Translations under genes and position numbers: made by a program
Notes under the pieces: model-generated
Seen by the model: only the letters and a program-made list of their open reading frames with translations
Databases searched by the model: none
What the model was told of the DNA's origin: nothing
Source of the DNA: Chrysemys picta bellii
Taxonomy: Eukaryota; Chordata; Testudines; Emydidae
Length of the DNA stretch: 64,000 bases
Direction: 5' to 3'
Assembly (NCBI RefSeq): GCF_011386835.1
Contig: NC_088805.1
Location: 20,518,836-20,582,835, forward strand
Shown here: piece by piece, positions 1 through 11,885 of the stretch
Layout: each line of letters opens with the position of its first letter
Numbering within the stretch: position 1 is the stretch's first letter

Positions 1-1158
1 AAAGACATTTAAATAAACATTTATGCCAAAATATGATTTTCTTAAATTTCTCAGGGATTACCTTCTGATGCTGTTTTCTGCACTGAAAACATAAAGCAGT
101 GCTTTGAAAAAAACAGACACATCTATATTGGAAGACATAAAACCAGCAAGAAGCATGGTACATTAAAACTTACTTTCCATAAAAGAAAATGATTGATAAA
201 ATATGGATCGTAAAAATAACCCCATTAGTTCTTGAAAAAAAGTTAGGATGCTGCTGTTTCAGAGCTCCATTGCACTGGGGCATTAAACTGAGAAATAAAA
301 CGTACTGTGCTCTCATTAGCTATAGGATTAGATCATCTGGGTGTTAGAGGAGTAAAAACCTCCCTGCTCAATCAACAAGAACCATCTACCCTATTCATCT
401 CCATATTAAGCATTGAGTGTGTTGTACCAACACCACCAGCCAATAATCTATACACTATATGACCATAGCTTACATAGAACAGACACAACGGTACAGGGAG
501 CTGCAAAGCATGTCTGCTTGTCATACTAAGCTTCGCTTTCAATTGAACTGACATAGTGAATGAGATGATGGGTCACCTAACTGTAGAATAGTGAGTGCTC
601 TTTGCCAGTGAAATAGATAGGGTAGGCGTTAGCAATGCTACTATCAGCCTACAGCATCCCATTGTAATTCACACCATCCTTTCTGTACTTGATTGCTGTT
701 TCAAGCCACTGAGAGTCTATGAATGGCTTGCATTCTGGCTGGAGGATGGTTGATTGATACACAAAAGCAAAACAATGCTCCTATGAACCGGCAAACTTCT
801 TTAACGAGTCAAGAAAACAGTATGTCAATGCACCAAAGATTTGGTTATACCCTTTCTTTGTAATCCTTTCCCTACCAACTTTAGTGATCCTATGTCTAGC
901 AATTAACCTTCTTCACGCTGAATGATGTGCAATATCAACTTCATATGAAAGATACTCTCCTTCAGTGTAGCCAGAAATAATACACGATTCGTCTTCACAT
1001 TCCTTTGAATGGATGCCATGTACAGAACATGTAATGAATCTTTTATCAGGCCTGATCTGAGTTTTGGGGGGGCTTATTCCTAATTCCATCCCACTGATTT
1101 AACTCTGTAGAAATCAGTTACTGGACTTATACCAGTGTAAAACTGGTATAATTTAGGG
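1..1158. other. Intronic sequence upstream of the first visible GALNT9 exon; no gene seen
   Basis: AT-rich unique-looking sequence with no supportable exon, RNA gene or clear repeat. The short open frames here have no recognisable protein and no splice-site support. By position it belongs to the GALNT9 intron that ends at 2372, since the first visible exon starts in the middle of the protein. Confidence 0.6.
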
Positions 1159-1293
1159 CAGTGGTTCTCAACATATTTACCATTGTGGGCTGCATCCAAT
1201 ACTACCTGTATGACCCTGAGGATGTCACATGGGCCGCAGCTGTGTGCTGATTGGGCCGCAAGCAGCCTGCGGGCCGCAGGTTGAGAACCACTG
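1159..1293. mobile_element. hAT-like non-autonomous element with near-perfect 8-bp target duplication
   Basis: The ends are inverted copies of each other: CAGTGGTTCTCAAC on the left and GGTTGAGAACCACTG on the right. The flanking 8-mers are ATTTAGGG and TTTTAGGG (7 of 8 match). Terminal CAGTGGTTCTCAAC and 8-bp duplications are typical of hAT (Charlie/Tip100-type) elements. The interior is about 110 bp with GGGCCGC repeats and codes for nothing. It lies in a GALNT9 intron. Confidence 0.8.
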
Positions 1294-1295
1294 TT

Positions 1296-1838
1296 TTAGG
1301 GTATGTCTACATTGCAGTGTAAACCCAGGATTTGAACTCAAGCTCAAGCCTAACACTCCTTCCTTCTATACACAAATTGCACGAACCTAGGGCTTGGAAC
1401 CAGGGTCCCAGAATACCAGGGGGGTGGAGGGTCCGAGCCTGAGTCAAACTGGGACTCGGGGTTCAAGCCCTGTTGCTTTACAGTGTGGCTGCAGCCCCAC
1501 AGGACTCATGCTCTGGGAGTCCACCACAAAGTATTCCACAATCCCACGAGCTGACTTTCTTTGTCCTCTGGACAGTCAGCTTGGGCAGACAGTCAAGTTT
1601 TCCCACACTGCAACACGAACAAAGGGCTAGAGCGGCCACGTTTTGGGACGGTGGTTGGACTCAGGCCTGCATATTGCAATGTAGATGCTGGAGCCACAGG
1701 TTGGGACCCAGGATTCTGCAATTCCTAACCTGTGGTTACAGATGAGTGTAGATGCTTAAACCCTAGCTTAACAAACCCAGGGTCTGCTAACTCAAGTTCT
1801 ACTAACCCTGGGCTTACATTGCAGTGAAGACGTACCCA
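1296..1838. mobile_element. Harbinger-like inverted-repeat MITE, long copy
   Basis: It begins TTAGGGTATGTCTACATTGCAG and ends with the inverted form ATTGCAGTGAAGACGTACCC. The interior is rich in CCAGG/CCTGGG half-sites such as aaacccaggatttgaactca. The next element, of the same family, starts immediately downstream. TTA/TAA-type flanks and the GGGTAxGTCTACA end suggest the PIF/Harbinger group; that assignment is inference. The 78- and 90-codon open frames inside are chance frames in repeat sequence. Confidence 0.65.
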
Positions 1839-2032
1839 TAGGGTGTGTCTGCACAGCAACCAGGGGTGTGATTTGCAGCTCATGTAGATGTACCCAGGTT
1901 AGCTTTAATATAGCAGTGAGGATGCGGTGGCATAGACTGCCACACCCTCATTGCTATTTTCAGCAAGTTAGCATGGGTACATCTACACAAGCTGCATTTC
2001 ACACTCCCAGCTGCAATGTAGACGTACCCTTA
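1839..2032. mobile_element. Harbinger-like MITE, near-perfect long inverted repeat
   Basis: The left arm (agggtgtgtctgcacagc onward) matches the reverse complement of the right arm (ending gcaatgtagacgtaccct) over roughly 55 bp. This is a foldback element. It is flanked by TA on the left and TAA on the right and sits directly against the related element at 1296-1838. A third relative lies at 20446-20700. Confidence 0.75.
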
Positions 2033-2372
2033 AATCAGAATTAGGCCCTGAGTTTGTAACAAAATCTGTAACCAGGTCAATTACATTAAAGTTTCATTGC
2101 AAACCTTTAGCACAGCTCTATGTGCCAATAATCTCAGTTTTTTAAATGTTGTTTTTACTTTGTTTTTTGTTGGTTATTTTGTTCATTTTTCTTCTTTTTC
2201 CATTACTATTTATTGTCTGTTGTCCCGGTCAGCTGTACAATAAGTAGCTACTTACAAAGGAAAGGGGGAAATGTAGCTTGCAAACAAACTAAACTCCAGG
2301 TTGGTTTCAAGTAAAGAAAACAACTGTCAAGTCGATATGATGGGATTTCTCTGCTCTATTCCTGCTTTGCAG
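2033..2372 (+). other. Intron 3' end and splice acceptor before GALNT9 exon A
   Basis: Unique intronic sequence. The T-rich stretch ctctgctctattcctgcttt ends in GCAG at 2369-2372, a good polypyrimidine tract and acceptor directly before the codon for Asn of the [12 protein letters not shown] motif. Confidence 0.7.
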
Positions 2373-2510
2373 AACCCAGGAGTTGACTTCGGAGATGTTT
2401 CAGAAAGAATAGCTCTACGACAGCGACTGCAGTGCCGGAGTTTTAAGTGGTACCTGGAAAACGTCTATCCTGAAATGAGGGTTTACAACAATACAATCAC
2501 TTATGGAGAG
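2373..2510 (+). CDS. GALNT9: GALNT9 coding exon A (end of catalytic region, linker to lectin domain)
   Basis: This exon encodes 46 residues starting [12 protein letters not shown] and ending [13 protein letters not shown] enzymes are Golgi type II membrane proteins that transfer GalNAc from UDP-GalNAc to Ser/Thr and so start mucin-type O-glycans; GALNT9 is the brain-enriched member. NP-G-D-GDVSER followed by [15 protein letters not shown] is typical of the GALNT8/9/17/18 subgroup just after the catalytic domain, and the wording fits GALNT9 better than GALNT17 (which has ID-I-GDVSERRALR). The exon is exactly 138 bp, phase 0 at both ends. The acceptor is tttgcAG; the donor is GAG|gtgctg, a weak non-consensus site. 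Open frame continues past the donor to 2540, but those residues do not resemble the family. Earlier exons lie upstream of the window. Confidence 0.93.
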
Positions 2511-5398
2511 GTGCTGTATGACTTTGAAAATACATCATAACTGCATTAGAGCTTTCCTTTCATCTTAGTTTGTGGGCATCAGATGACACAGTACAATTTA
2601 AAATCGCCTTGACAGCGGGAACACAAACTTTCCCATACCTCTTTAATCCAATCTATAAAGTGTAGGCTATAAGCAATGTTACCCTTCCCATTGGATTAAA
2701 TCACTGTCATGAACAATGAGACGCACCTTCCTGGTTTTTCTTTTGGTATACCTCGATAATGTAAATCCAAGGCAATTTGTCCCAAATGGGCCCATCATAA
2801 ACAACAAAAACAAAAAGTCTGCAATCAAAGCAATTGAGCCAGTTAATCTAAGTTAATTGGAGCAAGTAGGGGTGGCGTGGGCACTGTATCCTCTAAGAAA
2901 GGGGTCTCTCTTTGGACCACACTAACATCTTGCAATGGAATACATTGACTTTGCCCATTGAGTTTTCAAAATCCTGCTGGCTGGAGGAAAACTGAGACCC
3001 TTGTGAGAGCATGAGTGGACGCTACAGCTGGGTGTGTCTTTTGCTCAACACATGAGACTCAAAGTAGATAAAAACGTCACTGTTGGTTTGCAATTAGCTT
3101 CTGCTTTTCTTCCTCTTCCCACTTTCACCCACAGACCAGTGCTGAATAAGAACTTGCAAAATCTAACCTAATTTTTATAGAAAGATATATTTAAAGATCA
3201 GCCCAAACAAAACTCCTGGCTCCAGACACATCAGAATTTTAGAGAGGCTTTGATCCATGCGCATACTTTGTGGATGACTTCATTGATTTACAGTGGCCAA
3301 TCCAAAAACCAAGATCCAAAACTCCTTGATAATCAGGAAAGCTTGGATGTGCATCTGTGGCTCTGACTCACCTGTACGGCTTTTGTTGTTGTTTGTTTTA
3401 ATAAATATATAAATAGATAATAGCATAATCTCCTATTTAAAAAAAGACTGATATGACTGATATGCCTTGAAATTATGCAAAGTTCTAATAACTTCATTGT
3501 CATGCAATTTGTAAAAAAAATATCTGAAATTGCCTACTGAAGGTAAATTCAAATCCTAAGGCAATGAGTTTTCATATGGTCATTCTTCTTTCCTGTGCCA
3601 TTTGATTGAGCTCATATATAAATAGGTCATTCACTTTAGATATTGATGCAAAGTGCACGTTTTATTGAGTAATATCACTTTGCATCTTAATATAACAGTC
3701 CCTGGCACTAAATGAGAAAAGACATTTAGTAAACTCAACCTAAGCTATTAGTAACCGTCAGGTCCAAGAAGGTTGTTAACTGGGAAGTGCATTGGCACTA
3801 TCAAGTGATGCCTATTACACCAGGTTTTCAGCAAGTCATTCACTATAAAGAAGTCTGTTTCCATTGAGTGATCAGATAGAAGGTTCTTGAGTTAAACAGG
3901 AAGCTTGATGGTCAAGTATCTTAGTTATTAAAATGTATCGAGATAAAGAGTCAAAGCCAGATATTTAGCAGATGTAAATTGGCATAGTTCCTCTGGAGTC
4001 TTGTGTCTGTGTTGAAATGTACTGTAGGTGACACTAAGGATGACTTGTTATTAAAAATCTTCCCTTCTGGTTATTTTCTTAGAGAAAGAGAGGTCACTGT
4101 AGTCTCTGGACTCTAGTGAGTTTAGGGAAAATAAATGTATTGAGTAGATGGACACAACAGTAAAAATATATTTCTTATTGACACAATTCACAGTCTTTAA
4201 GGCCCAGTCATAAAGCTGTCCATCTTCTTTAGCCCGTGTAGTACCTTAGTCGTAAAATAATCCTACTGAAGCTTAACCGTTGGTATATCTTAATTCCCTC
4301 ACCAAATTGCCTGTTATGTTTCATATAGTATATGTAGTAATCAGTATTTATTGAGTTTCTGGTATTTTATGTGTGATGTTTTATTATACCTGTGCAGTAA
4401 TTACACAGTCATTTGTATAACATCTGGATGCCTGAAAATTTGCTCACCCTCTGAACTAAACCTGACCTGTTGATGGTTTCAAGATGTTCAGTTAAGTGAC
4501 TCCTTTGTAAAATCAGAATAGGTGTTTGTCACATATTCATGTTCATCTGCACGCCCTGGTTCCAGGCAATTCCAAAATATAAGAGAATCTGCTTGTGTGA
4601 TATTTCTAGCCTGACTAGGAAGGAAGAAACACCTGAAATCCACCATATTTTCACCCTGATTTTTCAAACTGATAAAGCCCATATGGTCTGGGAGAGTATC
4701 TGAACTTCTGGTTTAGTTGATGACCTGCACCTAACCTTTGAACCTTTAGAAATTCTCCCAGTACTATTTATTATTATTGTGTTGTCTCATGACAATACAC
4801 CAAACACAATACATTACTCCCATACTATATATGTTCCTACTTCAACTAAGGTTCATTATATATACTTTCGCTTTATATACACCCTGCAATAACATATAAA
4901 GTGCTCTACTATCAGAAACACCCCGGTGTAATTAGTCGTGTTTTCAGCATAGAGAACTAAATTCTCCCTTTATTTACTCCAGTGTAAATCTACTGAAATC
5001 AGCATAATTAATCTAGATTTACACAAGCATAACTTGGAGCAAGATTTGGCCTGTGGCTTTTACAGTGAATTTTAGTGGTTTATGATCTTTGTGCAATTAC
5101 TTGAAAATACAGATCTGGTCCAAGTTAATAGTTTGACAAGTTTGTAGCACATTTTGATAATGCAGCTGTGTTTATTCATATAGGAAATTCACTGTCAAAG
5201 TCTCTACGAGTGTCCTAGGAAAGGATTAATGGAGTGTCACTGCTGGTGAATGAGAGTGTTTTCCTTCCTCAAAGAAATGCTGAACGTCTTCATATCCTCT
5301 TTGCTTTGATAATTGTAAAGCGACAAAGTTTCAATCAACTGGGCTTGTATTATGGATAGCGGTGCCTAAAGCAATTGGTTTTTCTGCTCTCATTGTAG
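2511..5398 (+). other. GALNT9 intron between exons A and B
   Basis: A 2,888-bp intron bounded by gtgctg and cattgtAG. It is mostly AT-rich single-copy-looking sequence. A stretch near 4950-5050 (ccagtgtaaatctactgaaa ... agatttacacaagc) has weak inverted-repeat character like the small ancient repeats elsewhere in the window. I see no other gene or RNA. Confidence 0.8.
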
Positions 5399-5494
5399 GT
5401 ACGTAACAGCAAAGCTAGCGGCTACTGTTTAGACCAGGGAGCAGAAGATGATGACAAAGCCATCCTCTACCCATGCCATGGAATGTCCTCCCAG
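5399..5494 (+). CDS. GALNT9: GALNT9 coding exon B (start of ricin-type lectin domain)
   Basis: Encodes 32 residues from VRNSKASGYCLDQ to CHGMSSQ. CLDQ is the alpha-repeat motif of the C-terminal ricin B-type (beta-trefoil) lectin domain. In the GALNT family this domain binds already GalNAc-modified peptides and directs glycosylation to nearby sites. The two cysteines (CLDQ and YPCHG) form the conserved first lectin-repeat pair. Exon length is 96 bp, phase 0 at both ends, with acceptor cattgtAG and donor CAG|gtaaac. It joins exon A as YGE-VRNSK without a frame change. Confidence 0.94.
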
Positions 5495-5689
5495 GTAAAC
5501 TGACCAAAATTCTTGTTACCGTTAAATGGTGGAAAGCTTCAGACCTAAACAAAGAAACTTTAAAGGAAACAAAAAGTGATTTGATGGATTTTGGCAAAAT
5601 TTGGGCTTTTGGTGCCTACTAGTTTATCCTTTGAGTAACTGAGGATTTTTTTTCTGGGGCAGCATTGATCAAATGAAAGCTGAAAGAGC

Positions 5690-6025
5690 AAAGCCACGTC
5701 TATACCCAGAACATGCATTGGGTTAATTAAAAGTGGTTTAAAAACTGACTTGGAGCAATTCCTTAGAGTAATTGGAGCAAATCCTTGCATTAGACAAGCT
5801 AAACTGATGTAAGCCAGTTTTAAATTTGTTTAAGACTGTCCACACAGTTTTGAGGCCTTGTCCGCACATACATCACATGTTTAGTGAAACTGATATAAGC
5901 CCCTGTGTGGACAGTCTTATTTTGGTTTGTGTATCTTATTTCAGACTAGCTTAAACCTGCTTGTAATTGATTTAAACGACATCAAAATAAGCTTGGTTTA
6001 AACCATAATAAGATTTTCCACCCAG
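5690..6025. repeat. Cluster of inverted-repeat, MITE-like sequence
   Basis: Phrases such as gactgtccacacag and ctgtgtggacagtc (about 5827-5920) are inverted copies, as are gtttaaacc/ggtttaaac-type segments with the family phrase ccagttttaa. The same vocabulary (gtggacacagg, ggtttaaccaa, gccaggtttaaacca) recurs at 13555-13810. This suggests one old foldback DNA-element family with several degenerate copies. Exact ends could not be fixed. Confidence 0.45.
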
Positions 6026-6148
6026 CTCTTCGCACCAGCTCAACTCAATCATTTTTAAAACCTACCTTTAGTTAAACGGGTGCCTCTTTGTATATAGCAG
6101 GGGGAGCTTGCATCTATAAAGTAGTTGCTACCAAAAAGTTTCATTTGG

Positions 6149-6340
6149 ACCTGAATCTTGCAAGTGCTTATGCATGTGTTTAACTTTATGCGCATGATTA
6201 GTCCCATTGAATAAGATCGCTCAGGGGGCTGATCCGACGCCCACTGAAGTCAATGGGAAACTTTCAGTTGACTTCAGTGGACTTTGAATCAGGCCCCAAG
6301 TGATTAAATTAAGCATGCACATGCTTGCAGGATTGGGTCC
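6149..6340. repeat. Old palindromic repeat (aagcatgtgcttaa type), split by a second palindromic repeat
   Basis: The left part reads cctgaatcttgcaagtgc then tatgcatgtgtttaacttta; the right part reads the inverse, aagcatgcacatgcttgcag then gattgggtcc. Between them sits a second, independent palindrome at 6224-6298. The outer family recurs at 9965-10174, 13262-13375 and 53180-53300. The sequence is non-coding and looks like an ancient amniote foldback repeat; I cannot name the family. Confidence 0.6.
6224..6298. repeat. Small palindromic repeat nested in the 6149-6340 repeat
   Basis: It reads ggggctgatccgacgcccac then tgaagtcaatgggaaactt, followed by the inverse, ttgacttcagtgg then actttgaatcaggcccc. 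The arms pair as gactgaagtcaatgg/ttgacttcagtgg. A second copy of this type lies at about 24068-24135. Confidence 0.6.
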
Positions 6341-7084
6341 TTGGTTTGATTAGCAATGAGCAGTAAATAAATGTCACACCTACACACAAAAATCCCAGTT
6401 GATAGTTAAAATGGGTTTTTTCCCCCTGGAGAAGAAGGCAATCAAACTGTGTGACACGTTTCATACATAAAGTAAAGCTAATGGAATGTATGGTTTTGCC
6501 ATTTTTATGAGCAGTCAAAACATTTCAGCTATTCCTATGCCAACAAGTTTCACAAAGAAACAAGCTTTAGTCAGAAAGCTCTTTTCACGGCTGAAAACTA
6601 TTTTTCACTTTACAGAATTGTCATTCCTTCTGCTATGAAAGCCAGAGCCTGATTAAACAATACAGCCCTAGGAATTTTGCCTGCATTAACATTGCAGGAT
6701 GAGTTCCAAAGCTTTCCCCCTGGGTGGGTATAATTCAGCTACCCCTGTCACCTGTCAGGTGGTACTCTAGTATTCTAGCAGGATCGCAACCCAGCGCTTT
6801 TTCCCTCCATACCTGTACAATATCAGCCTGTGCCAACTCGGTATCGCTCATTGGTGTGAATATGTCCTTCAAAAGGATCATGAAGGTAACTGTCCAAGCC
6901 AGTTAAATAGTTTAGTCAATTATTGTGGCAGTGGTGGTTTGTTAATTATTTGCATTACAATAATGCCTAGAGGCCCCAGTCAGAACTTCATTGTGCTAGC
7001 TGTAAAAACGTATAGTGGGCTATATCCAGGCCTAGAATAGTTTACAATGCAAATAGCCAAGGTAGACAAAGGAAGTAGTAGTAT

Positions 7085-7215
7085 CCCCATGGGGAACTGA
7101 GGCACAGAGAGATTAAATGGCTTTTCAGAGGTCGCACAGTGAGTCTGTGGCGGAGCTGGGAATTGAACCCAGCTATCCTGAGTCTCAGGTAAGTGACTTC
7201 ACCACTAGATCATAT
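7085..7215 (+). repeat. MIR-type SINE fragment
   Basis: The phrases ctgaggcacagagagattaa, ggctttt-cagaggtcgcacagtgagtc, ggcggagctgggaattgaac and ccagctatcctgagtctcag follow the MIR core consensus order (gaggcacagagag, ggtcacacag, gcagagccgggattcgaacc, ctgactcc). It is an old, diverged copy within a GALNT9 intron. Confidence 0.8.
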
Positions 7216-8466
7216 TTTTGAATGGAATAATTTTGGGTAATGTCTTTTCATTAGAAGCTGGGTGAATAAGTCACAAATGTTTGCAATGCCGTGACCTTCT
7301 TTGATGAAAATATGTTCAAAATATTTTTCCCCATTCTTCTCCCAGATCTAGTGGCAACCCTAACTGGGTTTGGTGGTATGTGTGTGCCATAGATATAAAC
7401 CTCAATGGTCATTGGGCGTTTGGTGTATCATCAAAAACAGATCATGTTGGAATTGCAAAGATCCATAGCATAACTATCTAGGGAGTGATGAGACCCAGAG
7501 AGTCCTTTAAAATGTTTTTTTTTTTTTTAGGCTAGCCTAGACTTCATACTATGTTGTACTTTACACTATACCTGTAACATCACAGGTCAGGGCCACTGCA
7601 CCTCTAGCTCCCCTCAGTGGTTCAGCAAGGGCACCTACTCCCAGGCTTCCAGCTCCCCAGCTGTTGCCTCTCTTGGATGGAGACCCACATCTCTCTCTTC
7701 TGACCAGGGTATTTCCAGGCTGCACAGTTCCTTGCCTTCACTGTATATTTCCCAGCAAAGAGAGTCTGCCTAAACAGACCTGCTTCCTTTCTCCTTAGAG
7801 ACTAGTAACTGAATGATTGCTACAGATATAAGTTACCACATAGAGTTTTCTAGGCAAGCCTACTTTATTCCTACAGGAAAAAGCACAACACAGAAAAAAA
7901 CATTAAAAACAATGAAAGAAGCTACACGCATGCTAATAAGCTTACCAGAGTTCATCCCCACTCTCTCGTGGGTGCTGGCAACAGCAATCTTTCAACACCT
8001 TTCCCTAGGGCCTTCCTTGAGGTCACAAGTTCAACAGCACTTCAGCTCAGAAAAAGCACATAATCTTATGAGGCCTCAGTAAGCTAACTCCTTCCAATCC
8101 TCTCCTAAGGATGGGGGTCCTCCATGGACCAGGGGACATGTCCATTTGCTGGGTCAGAAAGAAAGCCCCAAGTCAGCCTAAACTCAGGCTTTTTATCCAA
8201 AAGTCTTTTCTTTGTCTTACTCCTCTTTGGAGAATCCAGTTTGAACTAGTATACGCATATCTCTCCAAGGCATATCTTCCAAAAGTTGGTTTGGAGAGGG
8301 AGAATTTGCATTTCCCTCACCTCAGGATATTTCATAAGGAAATCCACTTCACACACATTGTTCCAGAAGGATCTTTGAACTGCCTCATACCTTCCAGAGA
8401 TTGTATTAATTGTGTGTTCCTGCTAAAGAAGGTCTATACAATCTCACAATAGTACATAAACATTTG

Positions 8467-9554
8467 AACATAAGAACGGCCATACTGGGTCAGACCAATG
8501 GTCCATCTAGCCTAGTATCCAGTCTTCTGACAGTGATTGGTGCCAGATACTTCAGATGGAATGAACAGAACAGGGCAATTATCGAGTGATACATCCCCTG
8601 TTACCCAGTCCCAGCTTCTGGCAGTTAGAGGCTTAGGGACACCAGAGCATGGGGTTGCATCCTGATCATCTTAGCTAATAGCCATTGATGAACCGATCCT
8701 CCATGAATGTATCTAATTCTTTTTTGAACCCAGATATACTTTTGGCCTTCACAGCATCCCCTGGCAACAAATTCCACAGGTTGACTGTGTGTTGTGGTGT
8801 AGGATTACTTCCTTAGGTTGTTTTAAACGGTTGCCTATTAATTTCATTGGGTGACCCCTGGTCTTGTGTTAAGTGAAGGGGTAAATAACACTTCCCTATT
8901 CACTTTCTCCACAGCATTCATGATTTTGTAGACCTTTATCAAATCCCCTTTTAGTTATCTCTTTTACAAGCTGAACAGTTCCAGTCTTTTTACTCTGTCC
9001 TCATATGGAACCTGTTCTATACCTCTAATCATTTTTGTTGCCCTTCTCTGTACTTTTTCCAATTCTGGTATATCTTTTTTGAGATGGGGCAACCATCATT
9101 GCATGCGGTATTCAAGGTGTGGGCGTAGTATGGATTTATATAGTGGCATTGTGATATTTTCTGTCTTATTGTCTTATCCCTTTCCTAATGGTTCCTAACA
9201 TTGTTAGCTTTTTTGACTGTCACTGCACATTGAACAGATGTCTTTGAAGAACTATCCACAGTGACTCCAAGATCTCTTTCTTGAGTAATAACAGCTAATT
9301 TAGACCCCATCATTTTGTATGTGTAGTTGGGATTATGTTTTCCAACATTCATTACTTTATCAACATTAAATCTCATCTGCCATTTTGTTACCCAGTCACC
9401 CAGTTTTGTGAGATCCCTTTATAACTCTTTGCAGTCAGTTTTGGACTTAACTATCTTGAGTAATTTTGTATTGTCTGCCAACATTGCCACCTCAATGTTT
9501 ACCTCTCTTTCCAGATCATTTATTAATATGTTGAACAGCACTGATCCCAGTACA
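8467..9554 (-). mobile_element. CR1 LINE, 3' part, minus strand
   Basis: Read on the minus strand, this begins in the CR1 reverse transcriptase with FNILINDLEREVN..EVAMLADNTKLLKI (the A-DD-type active-site region is degraded to ADN) and runs through KHNPNYTYKMMGSKLAVITQERDLGVTVDSS, then the C-terminal region and 3' tail. The 3' end is at the 8467 side with ataagaacggccatactggg, a characteristic CR1 terminal phrase. Stops and frameshifts break the frame, so it is a dead 5'-truncated copy of about 1.1 kb. The 116-codon plus-strand frame here is an antisense shadow. Confidence 0.9.
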
Positions 9555-9964
9555 ATATTAGCCAAACAAAGAGAGTGGGATATTAGGCACATGCTTTTCC
9601 AATGTATAGGGGATACTTTCACAAATATATTGACCTATAATAATTATACCACAAAATTTTCTCTAAATCCTAAATGAAAATGTCTGGCTACACCATAAGA
9701 ATTTAATTGAACAAAATCCAGCCATTTTGTTCTCACTATAGTAATCAAAGAACTACGTAATTTACTATCTAAATCTATGTTCTGAAGATGTCAATTAAAG
9801 AAAAGAGTAGAACCTTGTTAATTTGTTCTTATAACTCAGAGACCATTGCAAAATACTAAATTTAGCTAATTCAGGTTAGAGTGTACAACCCTTACACATG
9901 TTGGTTATCACTTGCTCACACGAATAGTCCTATTAACTTAATTGAGCTTTAGAGTAGACCAGTA

Positions 9965-10174
9965 AGGCCCTATTCAGGAAAGCACTTAAGCATGAGCTTA
10001 ACCTTAAGCGGATGCTTATGTGCATTGCTGAATAGGGATGGAGTGAAGCGCATGCTTAAAGTTGATGTAAGTGGTGTTTAAGCACATGTTTTAAATTAAG
10101 ATTATTATGAAAATTATTTTTAATTTGTATGCTTCAGTGCTTTTCTAATCAAGGTTTATTTCCTGAATCGGGCC
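9965..10174. repeat. Old palindromic repeat (aagcatg family)
   Basis: The left end, ggccctattcaggaaagcac then ttaagcatgagcttaa, is inverted at the right end as aaggtttatttcctgaatcg then ggccc. Several aagcatgcttaa-like steps lie between. It is the same family as the outer repeat at 6149-6340. Confidence 0.55.
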
Positions 10175-11739
10175 CAATGTATATAATTTTTTTCTTACAA
10201 ATGTTTTGAGGTTTTAAAATGAAATCTCTTCATCCCATACTTGTATTGCTGTTACTTTACTTTTTTTAATGAACATAGATATTATTTAAATCCAGGACTT
10301 TGGTTTTTTCTGTGATGTCATTTTAATTTCTGTTGAAGCACCATCTAAATCAGACCTGCATTAATGAACAGTCATTCGTGCATAAATAAAGTCTGACCTT
10401 ATCACCAACTAAACAATTAGCTGACGTTCAGCCATACATATTATTGGCTTGGAATCTTAGCTTGTACATTACCATGGAAGCATAGCAAGCTTTTCAAAAT
10501 ATAAATATTGCCTATTGTGGTTAATTGCAAGCCAGTGACAGGTCGTTGCTTATTACAGCAAAGTGGATAGATGCTCAATTCACACTGCCAAAGTATCCAC
10601 CCTTGGTGGTCTCATTACAGGACACTTGACTGACACTTTCAGAGTAAATTTAGATGGAGTAGCCTTTGGTGAAGATAACAAAATAGAGTTTCTTAATTAG
10701 ATGCAAATGAGATTTCCAGGAAGAGTCCGTTTCAGTGAGAGGCTGCCAAGGCTCATACAAAGAGTTCAATCTCTAGCACAATTTTATTTTACCCAGAAGG
10801 TCCCAGTTTAAAGTCCTCGTAGAAGGTCTCTTTTCAATCTCTAATATGCTGCCTAGTGCTAGTAGTGATGGAGATAGAGAGGTAAATTGTTCTGACTGTA
10901 ATTTATTTTGCAGGTTCAACCTAGAAGTGGGTCACCCTGACTCTCTCATTTGATACAATACACTTCACTCGTGAAAGAAACGGGGATGGGATGCATCAGT
11001 TGTGATTTAGAAAGTTGCTAAGGTTGAACAACAACATGAAAAGCAGAGTAGTCATTTCCCCAACGTCTACTGGTCTTAAGCTTCAGTTAATGTCTAGCAG
11101 AGACCAGGTTCTCCCAGGCCTTTCCAGCAGGCTCTTAGTTCATTTCATGTGGGACGTAACAAGTCCCCCTTGCCTTTCAGGATCACATGGCACTGCCCCA
11201 GTAGATGATACGGATTCTCTTCTGAGGGTTGGGAATTCTTCCCACTGAATTAGCACTTCCATCATACAGCTATAGTACTCAGTGTATGATGGACCAGACT
11301 TGTTCTTTCCCACGAGAACTGATGTGTCAAAAGAAGGTAATAAACTGCTTCTCTCGAGTGTGAGCATGGGAGCCCCAGAATTCTTGATCTTGCAGAGACA
11401 GCCAACATGGCAAAGATCTGTTGAGTCCTGAAAAGCCCTGGAGCCCAATAGCGAGGGAAGGTGAGCAAGAAGTTTGTTTGGAAGGGCTCTGAGGAAGCAG
11501 GGACCAGGCATTTATTAGCATCGGGGAGAAGGAGGTGCATGGATCTGAATATTTTTGAACCAAAATGGCACTGATATTTGGTTTCCACATAGCTGGTTGA
11601 TGGACAGTACTGACTGGAATGCTGCTGAAGGTGCCCTCCCAGATAGCGGCTTGCAGCTGGGCTGGCTTATCTGCTGAACAGCTGTTGTGGTCCCGAGCAC
11701 AAGGAGGAGCAGCTCCCTAGTGGGAGAAGTATTGTCATC

Positions 11740-11885
11740 TCATAGACTAAGCACATGATGTTAATCTTAGTTCTGACACCAACTCTTACTTAATCAAACC
11801 ACTTCATCTCTGTGTTGGATGTGTAAAATGGGGATCATGATATTTACCTACCTGTGTCATAGGAGTATTTTGTTTATTGATTAGT
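11740..11885 (-). repeat. MIR-type SINE fragment
   Basis: The order ttctgacaccaactcttac, caaaccacttcatctctgtg, gtgtaaaatggggatcatga and tacctacctgtgtcatagg is the reverse-strand MIR order (tgtgccactgac, cttaacctctctgtg, tgtaaaatggggataat, cctacctcacagg). Confidence 0.7.

Noticed and set aside
2511..2540. Ten codons of open frame extending GALNT9 exon A
   Set aside because: The residues after YGE do not match the family, while exon B resumes it exactly. This is intron sequence read through in frame.
9327..9677. 116-codon plus-strand open frame
   Set aside because: It is antisense to the minus-strand CR1 reverse-transcriptase remnant.
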